Part shown: in pieces, positions 40,012 through 48,766 of the stretch
How the letters are laid out: each line of letters opens with the position of its first letter
How positions within the stretch are numbered: position 1 is the first letter of the stretch
Origin: Chitinophagaceae bacterium
GTDB taxonomy: Bacteria > Bacteroidota > Bacteroidia > Chitinophagales > Chitinophagaceae
DNA length: 64,000 nt
Direction of reading: 5' to 3'
NCBI GenBank assembly: GCA_016713085.1
Contig: JADJPV010000001.1
Span: forward strand, 372,001-436,000
The notes under the pieces: generated by a model
Seen by the model: the letters and a program-made list of their open reading frames with translations, nothing else
Told to the model about the DNA's origin: nothing
The model's database searches: none
Translations under genes and position numbers: made by a program

Positions 40012-40530
40012 TTAATTGGTAACAGCAATCAGCTTTACTTCAAAAATAAGCATGGAATTAGGAGGAATTGTATAAACACCTATGTTGGAATTATAAATTC
40101 CATTGGCCCCATAACCCATGCTTGCAGGTATAAACAACCTCATCTTTGTACCAGCACCAACAGCCTGCAAACCCCTTGTCCATCCTTCAATTACGCCGCC
40201 TAATTCAAATGAGGCAGTACTTGTGCCTGTTGTTTGATCAAACACAGTCCCGCTTGGAAGATATCCTTTATAGGTTACGTTTACAACGCCGCAAAGGTTG
40301 GTAGGTTTTGTACCCGTTCCAACTGAATCAGTCACATAATACAATCCGGCACCATCTATTTCAACGGCAGTAGTAATATTGTTGGCAGCCAGGTAATTCG
40401 TTACAACCAGTTCTTCACTTGCCGGGGCAACAGTTGTTCCTGCCTTATAAGTACATTCGTTACTTGTTTTCTTTTTGCACGATCCAATTGTAAGGGCTAA
40501 TAAGGACAAAATAATAAGGGTATACTTCAT
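40012..40530 (-). CDS. FKBP-type peptidyl-prolyl isomerase lipoprotein
   Basis: About 172 aa from ATG 40530 (MKYTLIILSLLALTIGSC), a lipoprotein signal with lipobox TIGSC followed by KKKTSN. The C-terminal FKBP domain shows VNVTYKGYLPSGTVFDQT, FELGGVIEGWTRGLQAVG and MRLFIPASMGYGANG, then IPPNSMLIFEVKL. Only one FKBP domain. Assists folding of exported proteins, anchored to a membrane. Intact. Confidence 0.92.
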   Translation of the reverse strand: MKYTLIILSLLALTIGSCKKKTSNECTYKAGTTVAPASEELVVTNYLAANNITTAVEIDGAGLYYVTDSVGTGTKPTNLCGVVNVTYKGYLPSGTVFDQTTGTSTASFELGGVIEGWTRGLQAVGAGTKMRLFIPASMGYGANGIYNSNIGVYTIPPNSMLIFEVKLIAVTN

Positions 40531-40685
40531 GCTCAATGTTTTTTCTGCTTGTTTAAATAATGCGGCAAATATATTTGTTTGATGTCTTACTCTGTTGTTT
40601 TAAATCTTCATCTGCCAATAAACAGTGTAGATTAACAGGAGCTTTACAAACTGTTTCTGATTTTATTCAGCCTACAGTCACCCCT

Positions 40686-41018
40686 TTATGATTGCTCACC
40701 GGGCTTAACCGCTGCATCACGCTCATATTTTTCTTTCAGTTCTTTGTACTGCTGTTCACGCATATCCCATTTAAAATACATACGGAAGATGGCATAAAAC
40801 ACAATGATGAGCAAGATAGCAATCAATATCATCGTTAACTGTGTACCGGAGATATAGGGCATACGGTTATACCATCCACGGAACATCACACTCAGCAAAA
40901 TCGGCAAACCAAAGGCAAAACCAACCGGCAGTCCAATCAGCATCTGCTTCAGCACTTTCTTCTCCTTTAACCGGTTTTCTTCCCACCAGTTCATAAAATC
41001 CTTCTCTTCGTCAGTCAT
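40686..41018 (-). CDS. Small two-helix membrane protein, unknown
   Basis: About 110 aa from ATG 41018 (MTDEEKDFMNWWEENR), chosen because a promoter box TAATTTTG (41037-41044, minus strand) lies inside the longer open frame. Two membrane segments (VGFAFGLPILLSVMF and LTMILIAILLIIVFYAIF), then a charged coiled-coil-like tail REQQYKELKEKYERD. Divergent from the HU-CCDC81/SPOR gene. No family recognised. Confidence 0.6.
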   Translation of the reverse strand: MTDEEKDFMNWWEENRLKEKKVLKQMLIGLPVGFAFGLPILLSVMFRGWYNRMPYISGTQLTMILIAILLIIVFYAIFRMYFKWDMREQQYKELKEKYERDAAVKPGEQS

Positions 41019-41036
41019 CTGCGGGTAATTTGAGGC

Positions 41037-41105
41037 AAAATTAGTCAACCGGAGGCAGTTAACCCTTTATTTACTATGCTGGCACAATGTTTTTAAGTAA
41101 GTTTG
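41037..41105. promoter_or_regulatory. Divergent promoter region
   Basis: Contains TAATTTTG on the minus strand (41037-41044) and TAAGTTTG on the plus strand (41098-41105), both matching TAnnTTTG, serving the small membrane protein and the SPOR protein. The plus-strand box lies only 13 nt before the GTG start. Confidence 0.45.
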
Positions 41106-41118
41106 AAAAAAAACATCC

Positions 41119-42049
41119 GTGAAAATCCAGGACTTATTGCCTCAGTACCTTTACCAGCAGAAAAAATTAACCCTTCCGGGGCTTGGTACCTTCGAACTCA
41201 ATTCAGCCATTAATGTATACGAACTCAAAGAAGAAGGCTGGCCCGAAAATACCATCACCTTCTCACAGGATCGCAGTGCTGTGCTCAGCGATGAACTGCT
41301 GGCCTATGTTGTACAGCACACAGGTAAAATGAAACCTTTGGCTATCAGTGATCTTGAATCACACCTCAGCAATGGTGTGCAGATGCTCAACATTGGCAAA
41401 CCCCTTCCATTAAAAGGCATTGGTTCATTAAGCAAACTGAATAATGGTGATTTGGTTTTTCACCAGGGTACACCTGCACTGGAAAAAATTGATTCCATTA
41501 ATACAGATCATGTAAAAGACAGAACTGCCGAGCAAGACGAGATCAATGAAATTGATTTTACTTCTGCACCTGAAAAGAGTTCAAAGAAAGTAATCATTAT
41601 TCTTGCTTCAGTATTGGCTGTGGCACTCATTGCATGGGCCGTGTATTTGGCAATACCCAAAAAACAAACCGCAGCAGTAACAGAACAGGATGAAACAACG
41701 CAGCAGGATACAATTGCTGCTACCCCACCTGCAATAACCGATACAACAGCAGCAAAACCCGATACAGCCATCAGCAGAAAACCTGATTCAATTGTTGTGG
41801 CACCTGCTCCCGTAACCGTTGCGCCAAGTGGTACATTCCAGTTGGTGATTCAGCAATACAAATCAAAAGCACTTGCACAGCAAAAAATTTGATGTACTGA
41901 AACTGCGTGGACATAATGTGGAACTGAAGATGAAAGACAGTACCCGTTACCAGATTATTTTAAATGTGAACCGGCCGTTGAGCGATACAACTTATGTGCG
42001 TGATTCGTTGAAGAGATGGTATCTCTGGAAATCATATCTCGTAAAATAA
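41119..42049 (+). CDS. HU-CCDC81 and SPOR domain protein (frameshifted)
   Basis: After repair 309 aa, starting at GTG 41119. Two HU-like CCDC81 domains (about 1-120: LPQYLYQQKKLTLPGLGTFE), one membrane helix (VIIILASVLAVALIAWAVYL), a Pro/Thr/Asp linker and a C-terminal SPOR domain (GTFQLVIQQYKSKALAQQKF). The SPOR fold binds denuded septal peptidoglycan; the cytoplasmic HU-like part may link to DNA or division proteins. The frame breaks at the six-A run 41882-41887; five A give QQKFDVLKLRGHNVELK. Typical of Bacteroidota. Confidence 0.85.
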
Positions 42050-42058
42050 GTCTTGCAC

Positions 42059-42724
42059 ATGAAGCAGCGTACAGGATTGCTTTTCATTTTATTCGGCATC
42101 ATCACCATTGCTGATCTGTTATTAACCTGGTTCAGTCAAAACGAACTCCGCTGGTTTACCAAACCATTGCTGATTCCCATCTTAGCCATTGCATTTTATA
42201 TTGGCTCAGCAAAAAAAAGCGGACAGCTGTTTTATTTTATCCTTCTTGCTTTATTTCTTTCATGGGGTGGCGATGTATTGCTGCAAATGAAAGGCATGTT
42301 TATTCCCGGTCTTATTTCATTTTTACTGGCCCATGTGTTTTATATTCTCTACTTCATTAAAACCAACCCCGCCAAAAAAGGATTGCTGCAGTTTCAGCCA
42401 TTGATTGGTTTGCCTGTACTGGTGTACATCATTATTTTTCTTTACTTACTCTACCCTTTTCTCGATGCATTAAAAATACCCGTTACTGTTTACGGTATTA
42501 CTATTGGAACAATGCTGCTCATGGCGATTAATACCAAACGGAAATTAACTGATGATGCTTCCACACTTTTCTTTAATGGTGCCTTGCAGTTTGTAATTTC
42601 TGATTCTATTCTTGCTGTGAATTTGTTTGCATACCCCAACCAGGTGCTGAGTTTATGTGTGATGGCTACCTATGCCTCTGCACAGTATTTGATTGTGAAG
42701 GGAGCGTTGGTGAATGAGGGGTGA
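42059..42724 (+). CDS. Lysoplasmalogenase (YhhN/TMEM86 family)
   Basis: About 221 aa from ATG 42059, with eight hydrophobic helices. Conserved acidic motif LFLSWGGDVLLQ and DSILAVNLFAY match YhhN/TMEM86 membrane hydrolases, which cleave the vinyl-ether bond of lysoplasmalogens. Start lies 9 bp after the SPOR gene stop. The C-terminus overlaps the alternative starts of the next gene. Activity in this organism is inferred from family only. Confidence 0.85.
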   Translation: MKQRTGLLFILFGIITIADLLLTWFSQNELRWFTKPLLIPILAIAFYIGSAKKSGQLFYFILLALFLSWGGDVLLQMKGMFIPGLISFLLAHVFYILYFIKTNPAKKGLLQFQPLIGLPVLVYIIIFLYLLYPFLDALKIPVTVYGITIGTMLLMAINTKRKLTDDASTLFFNGALQFVISDSILAVNLFAYPNQVLSLCVMATYASAQYLIVKGALVNEG

Positions 42725-42743
42725 TAGTTGTCTTACTTATCTA

Positions 42744-44189
42744 ATGTCAATTTCAAAAAAAAATATACTTACCAATATGATTGATCTTTCACTTGAAAAA
42801 ATATCCCTAGTTAAAGGTGAAGAAGGCAAAATCATTATTAGCTATGATGACATCAAATTATACACAAACATAGATGTCATGATCTTTGATACGAAGGTAC
42901 CTAATCCATCTTTAAAAATTTGGGCAGGAGGTGCTCCGCAAAAAAATGAAGTTGGTCTATATGAAATAACATTCTTAACAAACCAATTGTCCATAGGAAT
43001 TTATGAATTGAAGCTGGTGAGGCTCTCTACAATAAGTGACATACTGAATTTTGTAGCAGGCAAAAATTTTATACGAACATTTTTTGAAATCATAACCACA
43101 GAAAAAGAAGCAACATCGATACAAGAAATAAAAAAATCAATCAATAATTTTGAAGAGAGCTACAATTCTATTTTTTATTCTGGGATTGATATTTCAGTAA
43201 ATGATAATAAAAATGCATACTGCTTGTTTGTATTAATTAAAGGAGTATTGCTAGGAAACCCCTGTAAATTTGATAAATTCGAGATTATTTCGCTTAACCA
43301 AAGCCTCGAATCTAAGGATGAAATTAACTTTATAAATCTCTTTTTAAAAGAGCACACTAAGGCAAACTTACAATTTGAATATGATCAAGATGCAGCCTTA
43401 AAATCTCACATCTTAAACCCTGTATCTGTAGTCCATTTTCCGAAAATCATTTCAGAAAGTATAGAAACCGCAGTAAATTTTGCAGCTAATAAAGTAAGAA
43501 TATTGTTACAATCATTTACCCTAACAAGAAATGCTTCAGGAGAAGTTTTTAGTATTATTTCCATAGATATGAAAAATGGCAAAGGCTCTAGACATGAGCC
43601 TCGTAAGACTTATATAGGTAACCTTGCCACAGGGGATATTGCTGGTGAAAGGGCAGAAACTTTGGTCGAATATTTCAACTCCCTTGATAAAGACCCTTTT
43701 AAAAGTTTTTTAGTTTCACTACATAAAGAGGCCCTTAATGAAAAAAATATTCATTTTAAATTTTTTAGATACTGGAACATTCTGGAAACATTAGCAGAAA
43801 GTAAGAACTATAATAGTAATGACAAGCTACTGGATTATGAAGGAAAGATTATGTATCAAAAAGAAAATGGCGAAATTAAACTAGACAAGAAAAAAATTCC
43901 CATTCCTGAAAAAATCAATAAATCAAGAAATATTGTATTCAATTTAATAAAGGAGCATGGAATAGGAAACACCGAAGAAACTTTAGACAAGGTTAATATG
44001 TGGTTTAGCTTAAGAAATGCTGTAGCTCACTTTGGCTCAATTCAAAACTGGTATAAATTAGACAGGGGAAAAGAGCATGCAAAAAAAGCTATAGAAATCA
44101 TGGAACAAACAAATAGTTATGACTCAATTCTATCTCCACTGAAGAATGATGTGGTTAGGATTTTAGAAAGAGAGCTTTTATTTTCATAA
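42744..44189 (+). CDS. Hypothetical protein with C-terminal HEPN-like motif
   Basis: About 481 aa (possible starts 42744 and 42777). The base composition is clearly richer in A+T than neighbouring genes. The first half is beta-rich; the C-terminal half is helical, with FRYWNILETLAES and FSLRNAVAHFGSIQNW, the latter an R-x4-H pattern as in HEPN domains. No signal peptide or membrane segment. It may be a HEPN-type RNase or scaffold, as in some defence genes, but no partner is present. It directly precedes the repeat-rich region 44190-45170. Family not identified. Confidence 0.55.
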   Translation: MSISKKNILTNMIDLSLEKISLVKGEEGKIIISYDDIKLYTNIDVMIFDTKVPNPSLKIWAGGAPQKNEVGLYEITFLTNQLSIGIYELKLVRLSTISDILNFVAGKNFIRTFFEIITTEKEATSIQEIKKSINNFEESYNSIFYSGIDISVNDNKNAYCLFVLIKGVLLGNPCKFDKFEIISLNQSLESKDEINFINLFLKEHTKANLQFEYDQDAALKSHILNPVSVVHFPKIISESIETAVNFAANKVRILLQSFTLTRNASGEVFSIISIDMKNGKGSRHEPRKTYIGNLATGDIAGERAETLVEYFNSLDKDPFKSFLVSLHKEALNEKNIHFKFFRYWNILETLAESKNYNSNDKLLDYEGKIMYQKENGEIKLDKKKIPIPEKINKSRNIVFNLIKEHGIGNTEETLDKVNMWFSLRNAVAHFGSIQNWYKLDRGKEHAKKAIEIMEQTNSYDSILSPLKNDVVRILERELLFS

Positions 44190-44308
44190 ACTCATCCCAT
44201 CTGGCGCAGGCCTCTGGCCTGATGCCAATGCGTCACTTGGTTTTATAATTCAGCAACACTCTTCTTATTCTGTTCTTCTTCAAAAAAAATTATTAAAAAT
44301 TAAAAGAT

Positions 44309-44385
44309 GTCTGACGTCCTAGCGACGTCCTGACATCACCTCCGAATTTCGGAGTGCAGGTGTCAGGACTTTGCAAAAGTCAGAC
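44309..44385. repeat. REP-like nested palindrome, copy 1
   Basis: Outer arms GTCTGAC (44309-44315) and GTCAGAC (44379-44385); middle arms GTCCTGACA (44327-44335) and TGTCAGGAC (44361-44369); inner arms CTCCGAA (44340-44346) and TTCGGAG (44348-44354). A second copy is at 48529-48605, with about 69 of 77 bases equal by eye. Weaker similarity extends about 85 bp upstream of both copies. Confidence 0.85.
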
Positions 44386-44414
44386 AGCTGAACAAAGGAG
44401 AATCCATCATTCTT

Positions 44415-44613
44415 TTATCAATTGGGATCCCCACCAACCGAAATAAAATTCAATTCAGAACGGCATCTTTAAACTGACTTTACCGGGAATTATTTCTGAC
44501 GTCCCGGTTCGTAGCACAAGAAACGAAATGAATGCAATCGTTGCCGTAAATTCTTACCCGCCATTCACCTGCTTGCTCTACATTTATGAGGCGCATTTCA
44601 TTCTTACCAAAAT
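44415..44613 (+). repeat. 200-bp direct repeat, copy 1
   Basis: Matches 44962-45161 over its full length, with near-identity from the ATGnATGCAATCG stretch to CTTACCAAAATT. Both copies keep an open frame of about 29 codons starting MNAIVAVNSY (copy 1, at 44528) or MHAIVAVNSY (copy 2, at 45075). Confidence 0.85.
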
Positions 44614-44616
44614 TTC

Positions 44617-44665
44617 TTATCGGTTGGTGTCCCACCAAACGAAACAAAATTCAATTCAGAACAGC
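44617..44665 (+). repeat. Truncated copy of the 200-bp repeat
   Basis: TTATCGGTTGGTGTCCCACC and the following ACGAAACAAAATTCAATTCA match the first 50 bases of the repeat (best with 44962-45011), directly after copy 1. Confidence 0.75.
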
Positions 44666-44783
44666 TGGATGGTGGACACCAACCAGTAAAAAATTAAAAG
44701 AGCCATTCTCATCCTGTTTTTAAGAAACATGTAAATTCACAGAATTAAGTTTTAAATTTAAGTCCCCGATAAAATATAAAAGC

Positions 44784-44948
44784 ATGTCAAATTCATCAAA
44801 CACACCAGCTCCGAAAGTGGAAATTAAGAAAAGTACCAGGGCGGGAAAATGTGAAACCGAAATCTTAGCAAAATCGGGTTGGCCAAAAACACCAAAAGAA
44901 ACCATTAAAATGGTCATCAATTTCTTATTGAATTTCTTTCCCTTCTAA
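44784..44948 (+). CDS. Possible 54-aa protein between repeats
   Basis: ATG at 44784 to TAA at 44946-44948: starts MSNSSNTPAPKVEIKKSTR, has GKCETEILAKSGWPKTPKE in the middle and ends in a hydrophobic stretch INFLLNFFPF. No family recognised. It may be a remnant of a gene broken by the repeats, or not coding. The Lys-rich start and hydrophobic end are unlike the surrounding repeats. Confidence 0.3.
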   Translation: MSNSSNTPAPKVEIKKSTRAGKCETEILAKSGWPKTPKETIKMVINFLLNFFPF

Positions 44949-44961
44949 CCTTCATTTTTCT

Positions 44962-45161
44962 TTATCGGTTGCTGTCCCCGCCAACCGAAATAATATTCAA
45001 TTCAGAACAGCATCTGTAACCTGACTTTACCGGGAATTATTTCTGACGCACCGGTTCGTGGCACACGAAACGAAATGCATGCAATCGTTGCCGTAAATTC
45101 TTACCCGCCATTCACCTGCTTGCTCTACATTTATGAGGCGCATTTCATTCTTACCAAAATT
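44962..45161 (+). repeat. 200-bp direct repeat, copy 2
   Basis: Second full copy, ending 12 bp before the CE15 esterase start at 45174, so it forms that gene's upstream region and possibly its promoter. Confidence 0.85.
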
Positions 45162-45173
45162 GCTCAGTCATTT

Positions 45174-46454
45174 ATGAAAAATTATATTACGTTTCTTTTA
45201 CTTGCCTGTTCCTTTAACAGCTTTGCCCAGCAACCCAACCGTCCTGTGCTGGTGGCTGGCTACCCTGTTAATTATGCAGAAGATTCTGTTGGCACTTATA
45301 CTTTACCTGATCTGCTTACCTGTGCCGATGGACAAAAAGTAACCAATGCAAAAACATGGCAGGAAAAACGCAGACCTGAACTGTTGAAACTGGTAGAATC
45401 AATACAATATGGAAAAATGCCTGCAAAGCCTGCAGCATTACAATTTGCTGTTGCAGAACAGGGCGTTCCCGCATTCAACGGTAAAGCCATCCGCAAACAG
45501 GTAACTGTTTATTTTACAAAAGATACATCGCAGTATAAAATGCTGTTGCTGATTTACATTCCGGCCAAAGCAACAAAGCCATCTCCCCTCTTATTAAATA
45601 TTTCTTTCTCTGCCAATTGCCAGGTTGCAAATGATCCCGGTGTACGTGTTGGTGATATTTGGGTGGCAGGAAAAAAAATAAAAGCTGATCAGCCCTCCCG
45701 TTTTCCGGCAATGAATATTGAACAGTTTATGGATGCAGGGATTGGTTTTGCAACTGTTTACTATGGCGATATTGAACCCGATTTTAAACAGGGCATCCGT
45801 TATGGAATAAGAGGTGCGTATTTAAAACCCAATCAAACAGAACCTGCGAATGATGAATGGGGTGCTATCTCGGCATGGGCATGGGGACTCAGCCGTGCCA
45901 TGGATTATTTTGAAACAGATAAACAGATCGACAGTAAACGTATTGCAGTGCAGGGTGCATCACGTTTGGGAAAAACGGTGTTGTGGACAGGCATTAATGA
46001 TACAAGATTTAAAATGGTGATCGCAAGTATTTCGGGTGAAGGTGGTGCTGCACTGGCACGTCGTAATTATGGTGAAACAATACAGCATATTACCGATACC
46101 TCACGTTACCATTACCAGTTTGCAGCCAACTATCATACGTATGCAGCTAAACCACAAACATTACCGTTTGATGCGCACACATTGGTTGCATTGATGGCAC
46201 CAAGAGCGTTACTGTTGCAAACAGGAAGTACAGATTACTGGTCTGACCCGAAAGGTGAATTTCTTTCTGCCATTGCAGCATCACCTGTGTATGCATTGTT
46301 TGGCGAAAAAGGACCGGGTAATGTTCCCATGCCTTCAGCAGCTGACACTTCATTCCTGATGAACCATCTTGGATATTATATGCATGAAGGTGGTCATACG
46401 GTGTTGCCTGAAGACTGGACACATTTTATTACTTACATGAAAAAATATCTTTGA
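45174..46454 (+). CDS. CE15-like glucuronoyl esterase
   Basis: About 426 aa from ATG 45174 (MKNYITFLLLACSFNSFAQ), an export signal; the longer frame upstream lies in the repeat. Alpha/beta hydrolase with nucleophile elbow VQGASRLGKTVLWTG (the G-x-SRxGK motif of carbohydrate esterase family 15), ISGEGGAALARR, and catalytic His in YYMHEGGHTVLPEDW. CE15 enzymes cut the ester between lignin alcohols and glucuronic acid of xylan, or related uronate esters. Paired with the PL4 lyase gene 3 bp downstream. Confidence 0.82.
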   Translation: MKNYITFLLLACSFNSFAQQPNRPVLVAGYPVNYAEDSVGTYTLPDLLTCADGQKVTNAKTWQEKRRPELLKLVESIQYGKMPAKPAALQFAVAEQGVPAFNGKAIRKQVTVYFTKDTSQYKMLLLIYIPAKATKPSPLLLNISFSANCQVANDPGVRVGDIWVAGKKIKADQPSRFPAMNIEQFMDAGIGFATVYYGDIEPDFKQGIRYGIRGAYLKPNQTEPANDEWGAISAWAWGLSRAMDYFETDKQIDSKRIAVQGASRLGKTVLWTGINDTRFKMVIASISGEGGAALARRNYGETIQHITDTSRYHYQFAANYHTYAAKPQTLPFDAHTLVALMAPRALLLQTGSTDYWSDPKGEFLSAIAASPVYALFGEKGPGNVPMPSAADTSFLMNHLGYYMHEGGHTVLPEDWTHFITYMKKYL

Positions 46455-46457
46455 GTA

Positions 46458-48429
46458 ATGAACCGAATATCATCACTCCTCTTTTTTCTTTTCGTGATTG
46501 GGGGCTGTATTCCTGTTTTAGTACAGGCAGCAAATACTGCAGATGCTGTAACGATAAAAGAAACTGCAACGAATTATATTTTATCAAATGGAATTGTAGA
46601 AGCAACCATTTCAAAACAATCAGGCGGACTTGTTTCCATTGGTTACAAAGGAAAACAAATGCTTGCTGGTCGCAGTGACCGACCGTCAGCCATCTGGTCG
46701 CATGACGCAAAGTCAACAAATATGATCGTAAAGATCACGATCGATCCATCATCAAATAATGGTGAACGGGCTGAGGTTTCTATTAAAGGAATATCAGGTG
46801 GCTTGCCCATGGGTAACGGACCCGGCGGAAGTTTTATTGCCGACATTGAAATACGTTATGCATTAGAAAAAAATGCGCAGGGCATTTATACCTATTGTGT
46901 ATTTGATCACTTAGCTGATTATCCTGCTTCTTCCATGGGTGAAGCACGGTTTGTGGCTTTTCTGCAAAAAGATTTCGACTGGATATCTGTTGATGAAAAA
47001 CGAAACAGGCTATATCGACTTCCGGAAGGTTCAATGGATCTCAACAAGTATAATTTTACTACCGTACAACATGAGAACCCAACATTCGGGTGGATGAACA
47101 CACAATCGAACATTGGTTTTTGGCTGATCAATGCATCCATGGAATATATGAGTGGCGGGCCAACAAAAGTTGATTTCTTATGTCACCGTGATACAAGGAT
47201 CAATGGAGCGCCCTGTGTATTGAATTACTGGCGAAGCAGTCATTATGGTGGAAGCACCGTGCAGGTTGCACAACATGAACATTGGCAAAAAATGATCCGG
47301 CCCACTTTTCTTTATTGCAATACAGGCAACAATGTTGAAGCAATCAGAAAAGATGCATTGGCAAAAGGCATCAGCGAAAAAAACAAATGGCCCTATCAAT
47401 GGGTGAACCATTCAGCTTATCCCATCAAAGAACAACGTGCAACAGTGAATGGAAAAATGGTATTGAAAGATCCCATCACTTCTGCAACCTTTACACGATT
47501 AAGAGTTGGACTCACTGCTCCTGATTATACCATCAAACAAACAGGAACAACTGCTTTGCGTATTGTCGACTGGCAATTTGATGCTAAGCATTACCAGTTC
47601 TGGACAACAGGAAATGAACAGGGCGAATTCAGTATTACGAATGTGCGGCCGGGCAAGTACACATTACATGCTATTGCCGATGGCGTGCTGGGTGAATATG
47701 CAAAAGCAGATATTATAGTGGAAGAAGGAAAAAGATCTACCTCGGTACGCTTGAATGGAAGCCTGTGCGTCGTGGTAAACAACTCTGGGATATTGGTATT
47801 GCCAACCGCAATAGTGCAGAGTTTTTAGGTGGGGATCGTTTTTTTGAAATTGATATTGTAAAAAATACCCAGCCTTTTTTCCGCAGGATGTGCAGTATAC
47901 CGTTGGAAAAAGTGATTATCGTAAAGACTGGTTCTTTGAACAGTTGCCGCATGTCGAAGATCCTGAAAGCCCTGAGAACAACAAGATGCCTGAACGTTCG
48001 CAGGAAGCTCTTGCAAAATCGTTGGGTATTGCCGGGATGCCTGCAGAACAAAAAATCACCATACAAAAAACAATTGCAAATCTTGGCAACAGCGGAAAGT
48101 ATGCAGTTGGCAGAAGCACTGCGTGGACGATAAATTTTTCATTGCCTGATACATTGAAGGGAAATGCAATTCTCCGTCTTGCCATTTGCGGCACCGGCAC
48201 ACAAACACTCAACATAACGGTAAACCATAGGCCAGCCGGAAACATTAAAGATCTGCGGATCGATGGAACACCCAACCGAAGCGGAAGTTCGGGTATTTGG
48301 TATGAACGTGAACTTGTGTTAGATCATGCATTGTTTACAAAAGGAAACAATACCATTAAATTAACCATTCCGGCAGGGCAGGTTGTAAATGGCATTATGT
48401 ATGATTATGTGAGGCTGGAGCTTGAATAA
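46458..48429 (+). CDS. Rhamnogalacturonan lyase-like protein, PL4 (two frameshifts)
   Basis: After repair 657 aa. Export signal, a large N-terminal beta-sandwich (IVEATISKQSGGLVSIGYKG, GPGGSFIADIEIRYAL, HYGGSTVQVAQHEHWQKM), an Fn3-like domain (GEFSITNVRPGKYTLHAIAD) and a C-terminal CBM-like jelly roll ending MYDYVRLELE: the three-domain plan of PL4. Two bases are missing: at A5 47729-47733 (then GKKIYLGTLEWKPVRRGKQ) and at A6 47860-47865 (then KKYPAFFPQDVQYTVGKSD). Cleaves rhamnogalacturonan-I of pectin by beta-elimination. Co-transcribed with the CE15 gene. Confidence 0.82.
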
Positions 48430-48766
48430 ACCATCAGGCATGGGGCCAATGCGTTACTTGATTTCAGAATTCAGCAGCTCTTTTCTTATCCTGATCTTCT
48501 TCAAAAAAGATCATTAAAAATAAAAGATGTCTGACGTCTTAGCGACGTCCTGACATCGTCTCCGAATTTAGGAGTGCTGCTGTCAGGACTTTGCAAAAGT
48601 CAGGTAGCTGATCAAATCTAACTCCATCTTCCCCTGCTGATATCTCTAACTAACCGCATTAATTTATCTTAAATTTACCTTCTGCACAAACAATAACAGT
48701 AATAGAAACGCAGGAATTACCAAATTAAAAATCAGTAGGGAAATAGGAATAGACAGTTTTGCCGCC
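48430..48766. other. Intergenic region with repeat copy
   Basis: 337 bp with no gene. The first 180 bp match the region after the HEPN-like gene (44215-44400), including the nested palindrome. The end of the region (from about 48710) continues the LLM oxidoreductase frame upstream without an ATG. Confidence 0.6.
48529..48605. repeat. REP-like nested palindrome, copy 2
   Basis: Second copy of the element at 44309-44385. Middle arms GTCCTGACA / TGTCAGGAC? the right arm reads CTGTCAGGAC and pairs; inner arms keep CTCC/GGAG only; outer arm ends GTCAGG. Stems therefore vary while overall layout is kept. Confidence 0.8.

Larger units (their letters stand above)
44190..45173. other. Repeat-rich intergenic region
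   Basis: Nearly 1 kb with no gene over 55 codons. It contains in order: a nested palindrome (44309-44385), the first copy of a 200-bp direct repeat (44415-44613), a truncated third copy (44617-44665), a short open frame (44784-44948) and the second full copy (44962-45161) ending 12 bp before the CE15 esterase start codon. No transposase gene was seen. Confidence 0.75.

Noticed and set aside
44720..44920. 66-codon minus-strand frame
   Set aside because: No conserved features; antisense to the slightly more plausible 54-codon plus-strand frame.
45075..45173. N-terminal extension of the CE15 esterase
   Set aside because: The extension lies inside the 200-bp repeat, and the signal peptide starts only at 45174.
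47765..48133. Separate 122-aa protein
   Set aside because: Its first 40 residues are the out-of-frame middle of the PL4 lyase; explained by two missing bases.
44309..48605. Composite transposon or integrated element
   Set aside because: The flanking palindromes are present but there is no transposase, integrase or target-site duplication that I could identify.
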